Assembly: GCA_050014595.1 (NCBI GenBank)
Contig: JBEKDA010000064.1
Span: 17,932-81,931, forward strand
DNA length: 64,000 nt
Source of the DNA: PALSA-129 sp050014595
GTDB taxonomy: Bacteria > Acidobacteriota > Terriglobia > Bryobacterales > Bryobacteraceae
Direction: 5' to 3'
The notes under the pieces: model-generated
The model's input: only the letters and a program-made list of their open reading frames with translations
Databases searched by the model: none
What the model was told of the DNA's origin: nothing
Part shown: positions 53,592 to 60,508 of the stretch, piece by piece
Position numbering within the stretch: position 1 is the first letter of the stretch
How the letters are laid out: every line of letters begins with the position of its first letter
Program-made: the position numbers and the translations under genes

Positions 53592-54623
53592 ATGCGCGTT
53601 ATCGCCGCTGCTCCACTCACCCGATTCAGCGAATCCATTCTGCTCGCCGCGGGCGCTCCCGCGCACAAGGCTTCCGTTGTCGCCCATTCGCTGGTGGCTG
53701 CCAACCTGCGCGGCGTCGATTCGCACGGGATCCAACTCCTGACCTACTATATCGACCAGCTTCTCGCCCGTGAAATGGACGCCATCACCGACGGCGCGGT
53801 GGTCACCGAGTCCGGGGCGTGCATGCTCTTTGATGGCCGCAACGGGATCGGCCAGTGGGTAGCGGAGACCTGCTGCGCCCACGCCATCCGCCTCGCCGGC
53901 GAGCACGGCGCGGGGGTGGTGACCGCGCGCGAGTCCAACCATTTCGGAGCCTGCGCGTGGTGGGCGCAGAAGATGCGCGCCGCCGGCATGATCGGCATCG
54001 TCTTCTGCAATGCTTCGTCCATCGTGCCGCCGTGGCAGGGCCGGGCAGGCCGCTTCGGCACCAATCCCATCTGCATGTCGGTGCCCGGCCCGTGGCTGCT
54101 GGACATGGCTACCACCACCGTGGCCGCCGGCAAAATCTTCAAAGCCTTCATCAACCAGCAGCCGGAAATCCCGAGTGGCTGGGCCTTCGACTCCACGGGC
54201 ATTCCCACCACCAACACCGTCGATGCCTATCACGGCATGCTGATGCCGCTTGGCGGCTATAAGGGCAGCGGTCTGGCCTTCATGGTGGAGATTCTCTGCG
54301 CGGTGTTGAGCGGCGGCGCCCTGTCGACCGAAGTGAGCGGCATCCGTTTCCGCGGGCGCCCGGTGCGAACCAGCCAGATGTACATCGCCATCGATGTCGC
54401 CCGTTTCATGCCGGTGGAGGAGTTCACGGCCCGCATGGAGAAGCTGGTGGGACTGGTGAAATCCACACCGCCCGCCCCCGGCTACGGCGAAGTGATGGTG
54501 GCCGGCGACCCCGAATGGCGGATGGAAGCCGAGCGTCTGAAAAACGGCATCCCCATCCCGGACGGCAACTGGGAAACACTCGTCAAAACTGCCGCGCGAG
54601 TGGGAGTGGCCGCGCCGGAATAA
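53592..54623 (+). CDS. Malate/lactate/ureidoglycolate dehydrogenase-family (Ldh2) oxidoreductase
   Basis: 343 residues. Family motifs are intact: LRGVDSHGIQLLTYYIDQ (catalytic His-Gly), GIGQWVAETCCAHAI, VTARESNHFGACAWWAQKM, GTNPICMSVPGPWLLDMAT and MPLGGYKGSGLAFMVEILCA. The fold is the NAD(P)-dependent type 2 malate/L-lactate dehydrogenase fold, cytoplasmic. Which 2-hydroxyacid it uses cannot be decided. It is followed by recombinase debris, so it may mark the left edge of the decayed island. Confidence 0.92.
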   Translation: MRVIAAAPLTRFSESILLAAGAPAHKASVVAHSLVAANLRGVDSHGIQLLTYYIDQLLAREMDAITDGAVVTESGACMLFDGRNGIGQWVAETCCAHAIRLAGEHGAGVVTARESNHFGACAWWAQKMRAAGMIGIVFCNASSIVPPWQGRAGRFGTNPICMSVPGPWLLDMATTTVAAGKIFKAFINQQPEIPSGWAFDSTGIPTTNTVDAYHGMLMPLGGYKGSGLAFMVEILCAVLSGGALSTEVSGIRFRGRPVRTSQMYIAIDVARFMPVEEFTARMEKLVGLVKSTPPAPGYGEVMVAGDPEWRMEAERLKNGIPIPDGNWETLVKTAARVGVAAPE

Positions 54624-54796
54624 GTGGCGCCGGCGGAGACGCGGCGAAGTACAACACGCGCTGCCAGAGACTCCGCGGCCGGACGCCGCTGGGTGTACAC
54701 TCCGTACCGGCCGGCATGCCCAATAGGGCCTTGGTCTATACACTTCCGCCGTCTGCGGCAATTGATCGATGCCAGTATCCAGGCTTCGACTCGCTT

Positions 54797-55116
54797 TCCA
54801 CCTTCATCCAGGTGGTGTGTGCCCTCCGGTTTCTCTATACCCATACCCTGAACCAGAAAATCGCCATCCAACGCATCCCGTTTCCCCGTCGGGAAAGAAA
54901 ACTGCCCCTGAACCAGTTCACCCGCACTCCCTGCGGCATGCCTTCGCCACCCATTTGCTCGAAGCCGGCACCAATCTCCGATGCATTCAGCTCCTGCTGG
55001 GCCATGCCAACCTGGAAACCACCGCACGCTATCTGCAGGTCGCCGACGTTGCGGTCCGCTCCACGTCCAGTCCCTTGGATTCCCTGGAACTGGATCTGAT
55101 TTCGATTCAGCCATGA
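54797..55116 (+). pseudogene. Tyrosine recombinase remnant 1 (centre deleted)
   Basis: From 54797 one frame encodes the end of the N-terminal SAM-like domain (STFIQVVCALRFLYTHTLNQ, IQRIPFPRRERKLPL). About 20 codons later another frame gives the catalytic C-terminus: PHSLRHAFATHLLEAGTNLR (His-x-x-Arg), LLLGHANLETTARYLQVADV (His and the nucleophilic Tyr) and a stop at 55114-55116. The roughly 150 residues between, with the first catalytic Arg, are missing. It resembles XerC-like integrases that travel with insertion sequences. Confidence 0.8.
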
Positions 55117-55203
55117 AAACCAGTCGGCCGGAAGTGGCCGATGTAGCAGCCTTCGGCCGATGGTGGGTCGGTGCCTGCGTTCTGAATCCGCTAAACTGCG
55201 TTT

Positions 55204-55850
55204 ATGCCGCAGGATCTCTTGGCTCGTGCGCGGGAGCAGGCGGAGCGATCCAATCCGCTTGTGCGCGCGGCCGCCCTGCTACGAATCGCTCGCGTGCAGA
55301 CGGCGTTCGACCGCGCCCAGGCGCGAAACACACGCTGTTTCAGATCCTGCATGTCCTTCGGCGGCTTGACGAACCATTGGCGGAGACACTCATTGCCAGC
55401 CATAAACAGCTCGCGGCGGCGGCCCGCCGTTTTCCCCATGGGATGGAATCGGTGATGCAGGAGGCCGAGGCCCGCCGGGTCGAGACCTGCGGAGTCGGTA
55501 GCGGTTACGTCATGGGCGGGTCGCGAGGTGATTTTCCGTATCTGAGAGCGCTCATGCAGGCATCGCAGGACGGCGACTTCGGAGTGGCCATCGAGCACGC
55601 GCTCGATCAATACCGGTTCGACGCCGGGCCGGACCGTCCGAACCAGGCTCCGCAAGAGTTTTGGCCTTCGACCTGCCGCTTTCGCAGCATTCTCTACAGC
55701 GCCGGAAATCGGCTGGGGCGGGACGCGGCCGTTTACCTCGACCGCATTCCCGATGTAAACCTCCGGCTCTTCGCACAGATCGAGCTCGCAGCCGCTCTGG
55801 CCGGGCTGCCAGAGCTGCAGGGAACACAGCGGGGATACCGTCCCCGCTAG
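55204..55850 (+). pseudogene. Conserved hypothetical (helical repeat) gene interrupted by a one-base frameshift
   Basis: ATG 55204 starts MPQDLLARAREQAERSNPLV, then RAAALLRIARVQTAFDRAQA. The frame changes near 55323-55328 and continues KHTLFQILHVLRRLDEPLAE, then ASHKQLAAAARRFPHGMESV and on to the stop. Changing AAA (55326-55328) to AAAA gives an unbroken protein of about 215 residues. The N-terminal motif (ARE-A-R-VRAAALLRIARV) is typical of acidobacterial TPR/ARM-like hypothetical proteins. It is followed closely by a zinc-ribbon gene. Function unknown. Confidence 0.7.
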
Positions 55851-55867
55851 GTGCGCCGCCAAGGAGT

Positions 55868-56134
55868 GTGTACCGCGCGGCGGTACTCGATGCGGAGACT
55901 GTGCCCGGCGTCGAAGAGACGTCCGGCCGCGGCCCAACTGGATCCGGCATTTGCTGCCCCAAATGCAAGTGGTCGCCGCGCGCAGCGGACCGCTGGTCAT
56001 GCAGGTGCGGGCACTCTTGGAATACGTTTGACACGAGTGGAGTCTGTCCGGCGTGCCAGTATCAGTGGAAAACAACTATGTGCTTCCGGTGCAGGGTATG
56101 GTCCCCACACTCAGACTGGTATGTACGGGAATGA
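55868..56134 (+). CDS. Small zinc-ribbon protein
   Basis: 88 residues if it starts at GTG 55868, but AAGGAG is directly against that codon and another GTG (55901) is possible. The second half holds eight cysteines in four C-x-C or C-x-x-C pairs: CCPKCKWSP, WSCRCGHSWNTFDTSGVCPA, CQYQWKTTMCFRC, then VWSPHSDWY. This pattern (CxCGHxWNTFDTxGxCPxC) forms two zinc ribbons and is common at the end of, or beside, acidobacterial hypothetical proteins. It probably belonged with the frameshifted gene at 55204. Confidence 0.6.
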   Translation: MYRAAVLDAETVPGVEETSGRGPTGSGICCPKCKWSPRAADRWSCRCGHSWNTFDTSGVCPACQYQWKTTMCFRCRVWSPHSDWYVRE

Positions 56135-56557
56135 AGCGCGTAGCAGGCCGCCAGGCGCGACCGCCTTCCGTTCCACGCGCGCGTTAAGGCGCGTCATCGG
56201 CAGCTTGCCGCGGGCAAAGACGACCGCCGGCAGTTTCCGAGCAGGCCGTCATACATGAGGTGAGACTTGGTAGGTAGTGATCGAACTCCCGGCGGTGGAA
56301 GGCCTCGTGTTTTCGGAGAGCCGCCAGAGCCCGAATGACCTGATCGAAGCCGGCGTTGACCTCCAGCAAATGTTTGTAGACTGGCAGCTTCCGCGGTGAG
56401 CCCTCCCGCAAACAAAGGCCGTGGTCGCGTTTGGTCCGGCCTGCTCCCACCGATCATGTTTGGAGATCTAAAATCAAGATAGTCCCGTGTGATACGTACC
56501 GGCCCCATCGGGCCAGCGAGATGGCTTTCCAGCACCGAGATATAAAACGGAATTAAT
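56135..56557. other. Intergenic stretch without recognisable gene
   Basis: 423 bp of apparently decayed sequence inside the island; no family recognised. Confidence 0.4.
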
Positions 56558-56628
56558 CGCCGGCTGGAAAGCCGGCGTTGCGGGCCAGGAGGCCCGCTCC
56601 ACGGGACCGGGCAGCATGAATGCTGCCC
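56558..56628. terminator. Array of three perfect hairpins
   Basis: Three consecutive stems: 56558-56577 (CGCCGGC / GCCGGCG, 7 bp), 56580-56597 (GCGGGCC / GGCCCGC, 7 bp, loop AGGA) and 56609-56628 (GGGCAGCA / TGCTGCCC, 8 bp, loop TGAA). They lie just past the stop of the minus-strand gene at 56641. They resemble the 1081-1143 pair in build. Confidence 0.65.
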
Positions 56629-56640
56629 CACCGTCAGCAG

Positions 56641-57969
56641 TTACCGCCGCCCTCCGGCGGGAATATGGAGCTGGTCTTCGGGATCGACGATCACCCACCC
56701 CGATTCCAGCCCGCGGCCAATCGCGCCTTTCAGCTGCATACTGAGAAACTCGAAAGTCACCACATCGCGATCTCCCAGATCGTTCAACTCGCCCAGCGCG
56801 ATGTGCGGCGTCAGGCTTCCGGAGCGGGTGGTCTGAATGGTCCGCAGGGTGAAGTTCGGCCTGGCTTTCAATGGCACCGGAACACCGCCGATTTCGATGC
56901 TCTCCAGCTTGAGGCCGAGCGAAACTGAAACAGAAGGGCCGAGGAACTGGCGGAGTTTCACCAGCCGGGCCATCACGGGCGCGCCCGCCGGCGCCACCAA
57001 TTCCTTCGAATAGCCGCGGATCGCGGCAGTGAGTCTGGCGGGCACCAGATCGCCGGCCGCGGCGGTCGAAAGCTGGATGTCTTCGGTGGTAGCGATATTG
57101 AACCGCAAGCCCGCCGGCAAAGCGGACGCCGCCGGCGCCGGAACCTGCGAAGAAGCCGACGCCGCGGCATCCGCCGGCGGGTTAAAGGAGACGGTGGATT
57201 CGCCGAGAAATTCGTGGCAGTTAGAAAAAACCGTGCGGTTGTTCGACCGCGTGCCGCTTATATTGTGAATCTCCAGGAGAGCTTCCGAAGGCAGCAGGAA
57301 GTCAGCGCCCCCCAGGTCCACCCGCCCATAATTCAAGGTCGTGGTGGCGTCGCAGGCGCCGGTCTCGGGCGAAAGGCTGCTGGTACGGACCACCAGGCGA
57401 ACCAGGTCGCCGCTCTGGGGGTCGGCGTAGGCTTCCCCTTCATACGCGGTGGTCACGCGGAAGCCGTTGCCGCTGAAGACGTAATGGCTTCTCTCGACGG
57501 GAACGCGGAATCCGAAGACGCTCAGCGTGCGGCCGTCCTCGGTGTGGTCGCCGTTGTAGGAAAAAGTGGCCTCATCGCCGCGGAAGATGGCGCGCAAGAA
57601 CGACGAGAAAACTCCGTTCGAAATCGAGCCTTCGTGAATCAGATCAAACAGGCTGCGATCGTCAAAGCGCTGCGACCCGGCCCAGGAGTAGATCTCCCCG
57701 GCGCCGGTCACGCCCACGTCCAGCCGCAAACGGTCCGAGGTGGAGACGCGCAGGTTCTTGGGCGCGGCGCCGTCATCGCAGTTGGGCGGCCGCCGGGCGT
57801 TGGGCGGCTCATATTGCACGCGATCGATGGTCTGCGTGCACATGTACTTCGGCAAGCGGTCGATGGATTGTCTGACCCGGTCGCGGAGCTGTTGCAGCAG
57901 ATCCCTGGGATCCTGCTGCGCCGGGAGCGAAACCGCCATCCCGCAGAGCAAGAGGAGTCCGGCCCGCAT
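56641..57969 (-). CDS. Secreted protein of unknown function
   Basis: 442 residues with signal peptide MRAGLLLLCGMAVSLPAQ. The first half contains a pattern common in acidobacterial exported proteins (SIDRLPKYMCTQTIDRVQYE, with a Cys, and LRLDVGVTGAGEIYSWAGSQ). The middle is beta-rich. After an Ala/Pro linker, about residue 290 onward contains a beta domain (LVPARLTAAIRGYSKELVAP). No enzyme motif is recognised. A small gene (58021-58308) lies 51 bp upstream on the same strand and may be cotranscribed. Confidence 0.75.
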   Translation of the reverse strand: MRAGLLLLCGMAVSLPAQQDPRDLLQQLRDRVRQSIDRLPKYMCTQTIDRVQYEPPNARRPPNCDDGAAPKNLRVSTSDRLRLDVGVTGAGEIYSWAGSQRFDDRSLFDLIHEGSISNGVFSSFLRAIFRGDEATFSYNGDHTEDGRTLSVFGFRVPVERSHYVFSGNGFRVTTAYEGEAYADPQSGDLVRLVVRTSSLSPETGACDATTTLNYGRVDLGGADFLLPSEALLEIHNISGTRSNNRTVFSNCHEFLGESTVSFNPPADAAASASSQVPAPAASALPAGLRFNIATTEDIQLSTAAAGDLVPARLTAAIRGYSKELVAPAGAPVMARLVKLRQFLGPSVSVSLGLKLESIEIGGVPVPLKARPNFTLRTIQTTRSGSLTPHIALGELNDLGDRDVVTFEFLSMQLKGAIGRGLESGWVIVDPEDQLHIPAGGRR

Positions 57970-58020
57970 ACTCCGAGCGTACTCCGTTTTGCGCGTGTGG
58001 TCTCTATTTGAATCGGAATA

Positions 58021-58308
58021 TCAGGGAGTTGCCGACGACGGGAGTTTGAATCGCGTGTCAGTCTCCTCAAAGTGGAGGTCTTCCGGATCGCCATCTCGTG
58101 CCAGTCGCGCCGCCAGGTGATCTTCCGGGTCGAGCAACCAGGCGTCCCCCGTGTCGGTCGAGAAAAGCGCCAGCGAGCCAACCGTCACGAAGCGCCCATC
58201 GTGTTCGGCGGCGCGACGCTGGATGTAACGGATCTCGTCGGCGAGATGCAAGTCCTTGCCATCCATGTGCCGCTTGCCCGGCCCGCGTTTGATGGTTTTC
58301 CGGCCCAC
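58021..58308 (-). CDS. Small conserved acidobacterial protein
   Basis: 95 residues from GTG 58308, selected because GGAGG lies 7 nt upstream; the ATG at 58266 lacks such a site. The core DEIRYIQRRAAEHDGRFVTV, then GSLALFSTDTGDAWLLDPED, is a family I associate with Acidobacteria (unknown function, probably cytoplasmic, alpha+beta). The first ~14 residues are basic (GRKTIKRGPGKRH). It is followed on the same strand by the secreted protein gene. Confidence 0.65.
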   Translation of the reverse strand: MGRKTIKRGPGKRHMDGKDLHLADEIRYIQRRAAEHDGRFVTVGSLALFSTDTGDAWLLDPEDHLAARLARDGDPEDLHFEETDTRFKLPSSATP

Positions 58309-58406
58309 TGATTTCCTCCGCTTTGTGTAGAGTAAAGTCCGATGGAACTCTTCATCCGGCTGTTCGGCGATCTGCTCACTTTTGTATACCACTGCTTCGA
58401 CTGCTC

Positions 58407-58942
58407 ATGACATTCTTTGGCTACTGCGTCAGCCGAAAGTGGATCAGCACAAATCCTGCCAAGGAACTGAAGGCGCCACGCAACCTCAAGCCGAACGAAG
58501 TTGTGCCCTATTCCCTTCAGGAGGAGAGCCTGATCCTGGCGGCGTGCGATCAGATTGGGGGCGGGAAATACAACCGGAGCGGCGCGCGGTATGAACAGCT
58601 TCGAGGGCGAGCGATGATCATGCTGCTCCGACACACGGCACTCAGAGTGTCGGACGTTTGCACACTTCGGAAGGATGCCATCTCAAGAAATCGGGTGTGA
58701 AGGAAGCCCACGCGCATCGGTATCGGCACACTCTGGCAACGCGCCTGCTGGAGCGGGGCGCCACGTTGGAGGAGGTTGCAGACATCCTGGGGAACAGCCC
58801 GGAGGTCGTGCGGAAGCACTACGCCAAATGGTCTTCAGGGCGTCAAGCCAACATCGACCGGCTCATGCTGGCGCACTTCCAGGCCGCCCTTACGGTTCCA
58901 GTCACAAAAAAGTCACACGAAAAAATGGGGGCCCTAAACTGA
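58407..58942 (+). pseudogene. Tyrosine recombinase remnant 2 (centre deleted), next to tRNA-Leu
   Basis: One frame from about 58407 gives MTFFGYCVSRKWISTNPAKE, LKAPRNLKPNEVVPYSLQEE and HTALRVSDVCTLRKDAIS (with the first catalytic Arg). At about 58670 a second frame gives KKSGVKEAHAHRYRHTLATR, LLERGATLEEVADILGNSPE and VRKHYAKWSSGR (His-x-x-Arg and Tyr) to the stop at 58942. About 100-150 residues between are deleted, and the N-terminal arm-binding domain is truncated. It ends 20 bp before the tRNA-Leu 3' end, the usual place for an integrase of a tRNA-targeted island. Confidence 0.82.
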
Positions 58943-58962
58943 TGACCCCCAAAGAGATATTG

Positions 58963-59049
58963 TGGTGCGGAGAGGGGGACTTGAACCCCCACGAGATTGC
59001 TCCCGCTAGCACCTCAAGCTAGTGCGTCTGCCAATTCCGCCACCTCCGC
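58963..59049 (-). tRNA. leuU: tRNA-Leu (anticodon GAG)
   Basis: On the minus strand, acceptor GCGGAGG starts at 59049; the D-arm is GGCAGACGC; the anticodon stem CTAGC/GCTAG encloses TTGAGGT with GAG as anticodon; there is a long variable arm (class II); the T-arm is GGGGGTTCAAGTCCCCC; CCA is encoded (58963-58965). It lies 11 bp after the secG stop on the same strand. E. coli has the same neighbours (secG, then leuU with GAG). The symbol follows that analogy. Confidence 0.95.
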
Positions 59050-59060
59050 GTTTTTGGGTG

Positions 59061-59540
59061 CTACTTCTTGGTTGCCGGCGGGGGCGACTTTTGGCCCGCC
59101 GGCGGCGCCGCCGGAGCGGCCGGCAACTTGATGTCCTTCATGTCGATTTTCAACGTGTTCGGCTCATCGCCCTTTTGCGGGTTCACTTGGACCGGAATCG
59201 GCCCGCTCGCCGGAGCCGGCGCCTGCGTCTGCACCGGAACCGATACCGGCGCTTGCGCCGGAACGTTCCTCTGCGGCACCCCTTCCAGAACCGACGTCCC
59301 TAGTCCCGCGTTGCGCGTCGCCAGGATTGACAACGAAAGCGACGTCACCATGAACAACACGGCCGATATGGTGGTCGCCTTCGAAAGCAGAGTCGCCGAA
59401 CCGCGCGGCCCGAAGGCCGTCTGGGAACCCATGCCGCCGAATGCGCCCGCCAGGTCCGCCGCCTTTCCGCTCTGCAGCAATACTACGATGATCAGAAAGA
59501 TACAGACCACGACGTGGACAAACATCACCAGGAAATACAT
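59061..59540 (-). CDS. secG: Preprotein translocase subunit SecG
   Basis: 159 residues from ATG 59540 with AAAGGA upstream. Two membrane helices (MYFLVMFVHVVVCIFLIIVV and ATTISAVLFMVTSLSLSIL) flank the conserved cytoplasmic loop LLQSGKAADLAGAFGGMGSQ with TAFGPRGSA, diagnostic for SecG. The C-terminal ~75 residues form a Pro/Ala/Gln-rich extension ending KSPPPATKK, which is typical of Acidobacteria but longer than in E. coli (110 residues). SecG assists SecYE translocation. It is followed by tRNA-Leu and preceded by mqnA; a sigma-70-like promoter overlaps the mqnA stop. Confidence 0.96.
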   Translation of the reverse strand: MYFLVMFVHVVVCIFLIIVVLLQSGKAADLAGAFGGMGSQTAFGPRGSATLLSKATTISAVLFMVTSLSLSILATRNAGLGTSVLEGVPQRNVPAQAPVSVPVQTQAPAPASGPIPVQVNPQKGDEPNTLKIDMKDIKLPAAPAAPPAGQKSPPPATKK

Positions 59541-59552
59541 ATGCGTCCTTTC

Positions 59553-59582
59553 AGTATAGGAAACCGGAGATCTCCCGGTCAA
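59553..59582 (-). promoter_or_regulatory. Sigma-70-like promoter of secG-tRNA-Leu
   Basis: On the minus strand, TTGACC (59582-59577), 18 nt, TATACT (59558-59553), 12 nt before the secG ATG. The -35 box overlaps the mqnA stop codon. Confidence 0.55.
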
Positions 59583-60379
59583 ACCGGGCGTGCCGCACCT
59601 GCCGCACCCGCGCGCGCGTATCGCAGGAACAACTCCATCCCCTGGTAGTCGCGCGGACCCAGTTCGTGCACGACGAGGTTGGTGAGGTACTCCCGCACCA
59701 GGCGAGCGGAGAATCCGCGGCGCGAGGACTCCGCGGCCACAATTTCCTCGATTCGCGCGCGTCCATACCGGCAGGATTCCCGAAACGCTTCGGCCACTGG
59801 CGGGGTGACTGATCCGCGCCGGCCGGCCCAAACCGCGAACACCATCGGCAACCCGGTCATCTCGACCCACTCGGCGCCCAGATCGTAAACGCGATAAGGC
59901 AGACATTTCGCTTCGATCCGCAGAGCCGGGTCGCCGATTATCAGAGCCGCATCCGCTGCTCTCAACATGGCCTCCAGATCGGGGGCATGGGCTGTCATCA
60001 CAGGCTCGGCCCCGTACCGCTGTTTCAGGATTATGCGCGCCAGTTGCACGGATGTCCGCGAGCTGCTATCCACTGCCAGAGTGCGGATTTCGCCGGCTGC
60101 CCGCGCCGAGACCAGCAGGATACTGCGCACCGCCCCATGGCAGGCGATCCCAACGCCTGGAATTACCTCTAAGTCCTGCCTTGTCAACTCGAAAGACGGG
60201 ACGATACCGATGTCCGCCGCACCCGATGCCAACTGCTCGGCGCAACCCGAGGGTACCCGGAAATCCAGCTCGAAGATTCCCTTCTGGGGGCCATGCAGCA
60301 TCCCCCACACCAACGGGGTGGTGTTCAAATAGCTCACCGCACAAACCCGGAGCCTGCCGGTAGGTGTCTCTTGGGGCAA
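59579..60379 (-). CDS. mqnA: Chorismate dehydratase (menaquinone biosynthesis, futalosine pathway)
   Basis: 266 residues from TTG 60379 with TGAGGA upstream. Motifs of MqnA: VCAVSYLNTTPLVWGML, PSGCAEQLASGAADIGIVPS, LAVDSSSRTSVQLARIIL and AALIIGDPALRI, in the two-lobed fold of periplasmic-binding-like enzymes. It turns chorismate into 3-enolpyruvyl-benzoate, the first step of the futalosine route to menaquinone. No other mqn gene is in the window. The protein is cytoplasmic. Confidence 0.93.
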   Translation of the reverse strand: MPQETPTGRLRVCAVSYLNTTPLVWGMLHGPQKGIFELDFRVPSGCAEQLASGAADIGIVPSFELTRQDLEVIPGVGIACHGAVRSILLVSARAAGEIRTLAVDSSSRTSVQLARIILKQRYGAEPVMTAHAPDLEAMLRAADAALIIGDPALRIEAKCLPYRVYDLGAEWVEMTGLPMVFAVWAGRRGSVTPPVAEAFRESCRYGRARIEEIVAAESSRRGFSARLVREYLTNLVVHELGPRDYQGMELFLRYARAGAAGAARPV

Positions 60380-60508
60380 TCCTCAGTGTAACAAACCGCC
60401 GCTTCAACCCTTGTGCCTCGGCCAGTACCGAACCTACTTGCATGCGGCCCCTTGTCTGCTATCCTCTTAGAGAGCGCACTCCGCGTCAGCGCCTTCCAGG
60501 GAATCTCC

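Noticed and set aside
53454..54761. 435-codon minus-strand frame across the Ldh2 gene
   Set aside because: Antisense shadow of a conserved enzyme gene.
58963..59049. A second copy of the tRNA-Leu 3' end as island attachment site
   Set aside because: I looked for the GGGGACTTGAACCCC segment elsewhere in the window and saw none.
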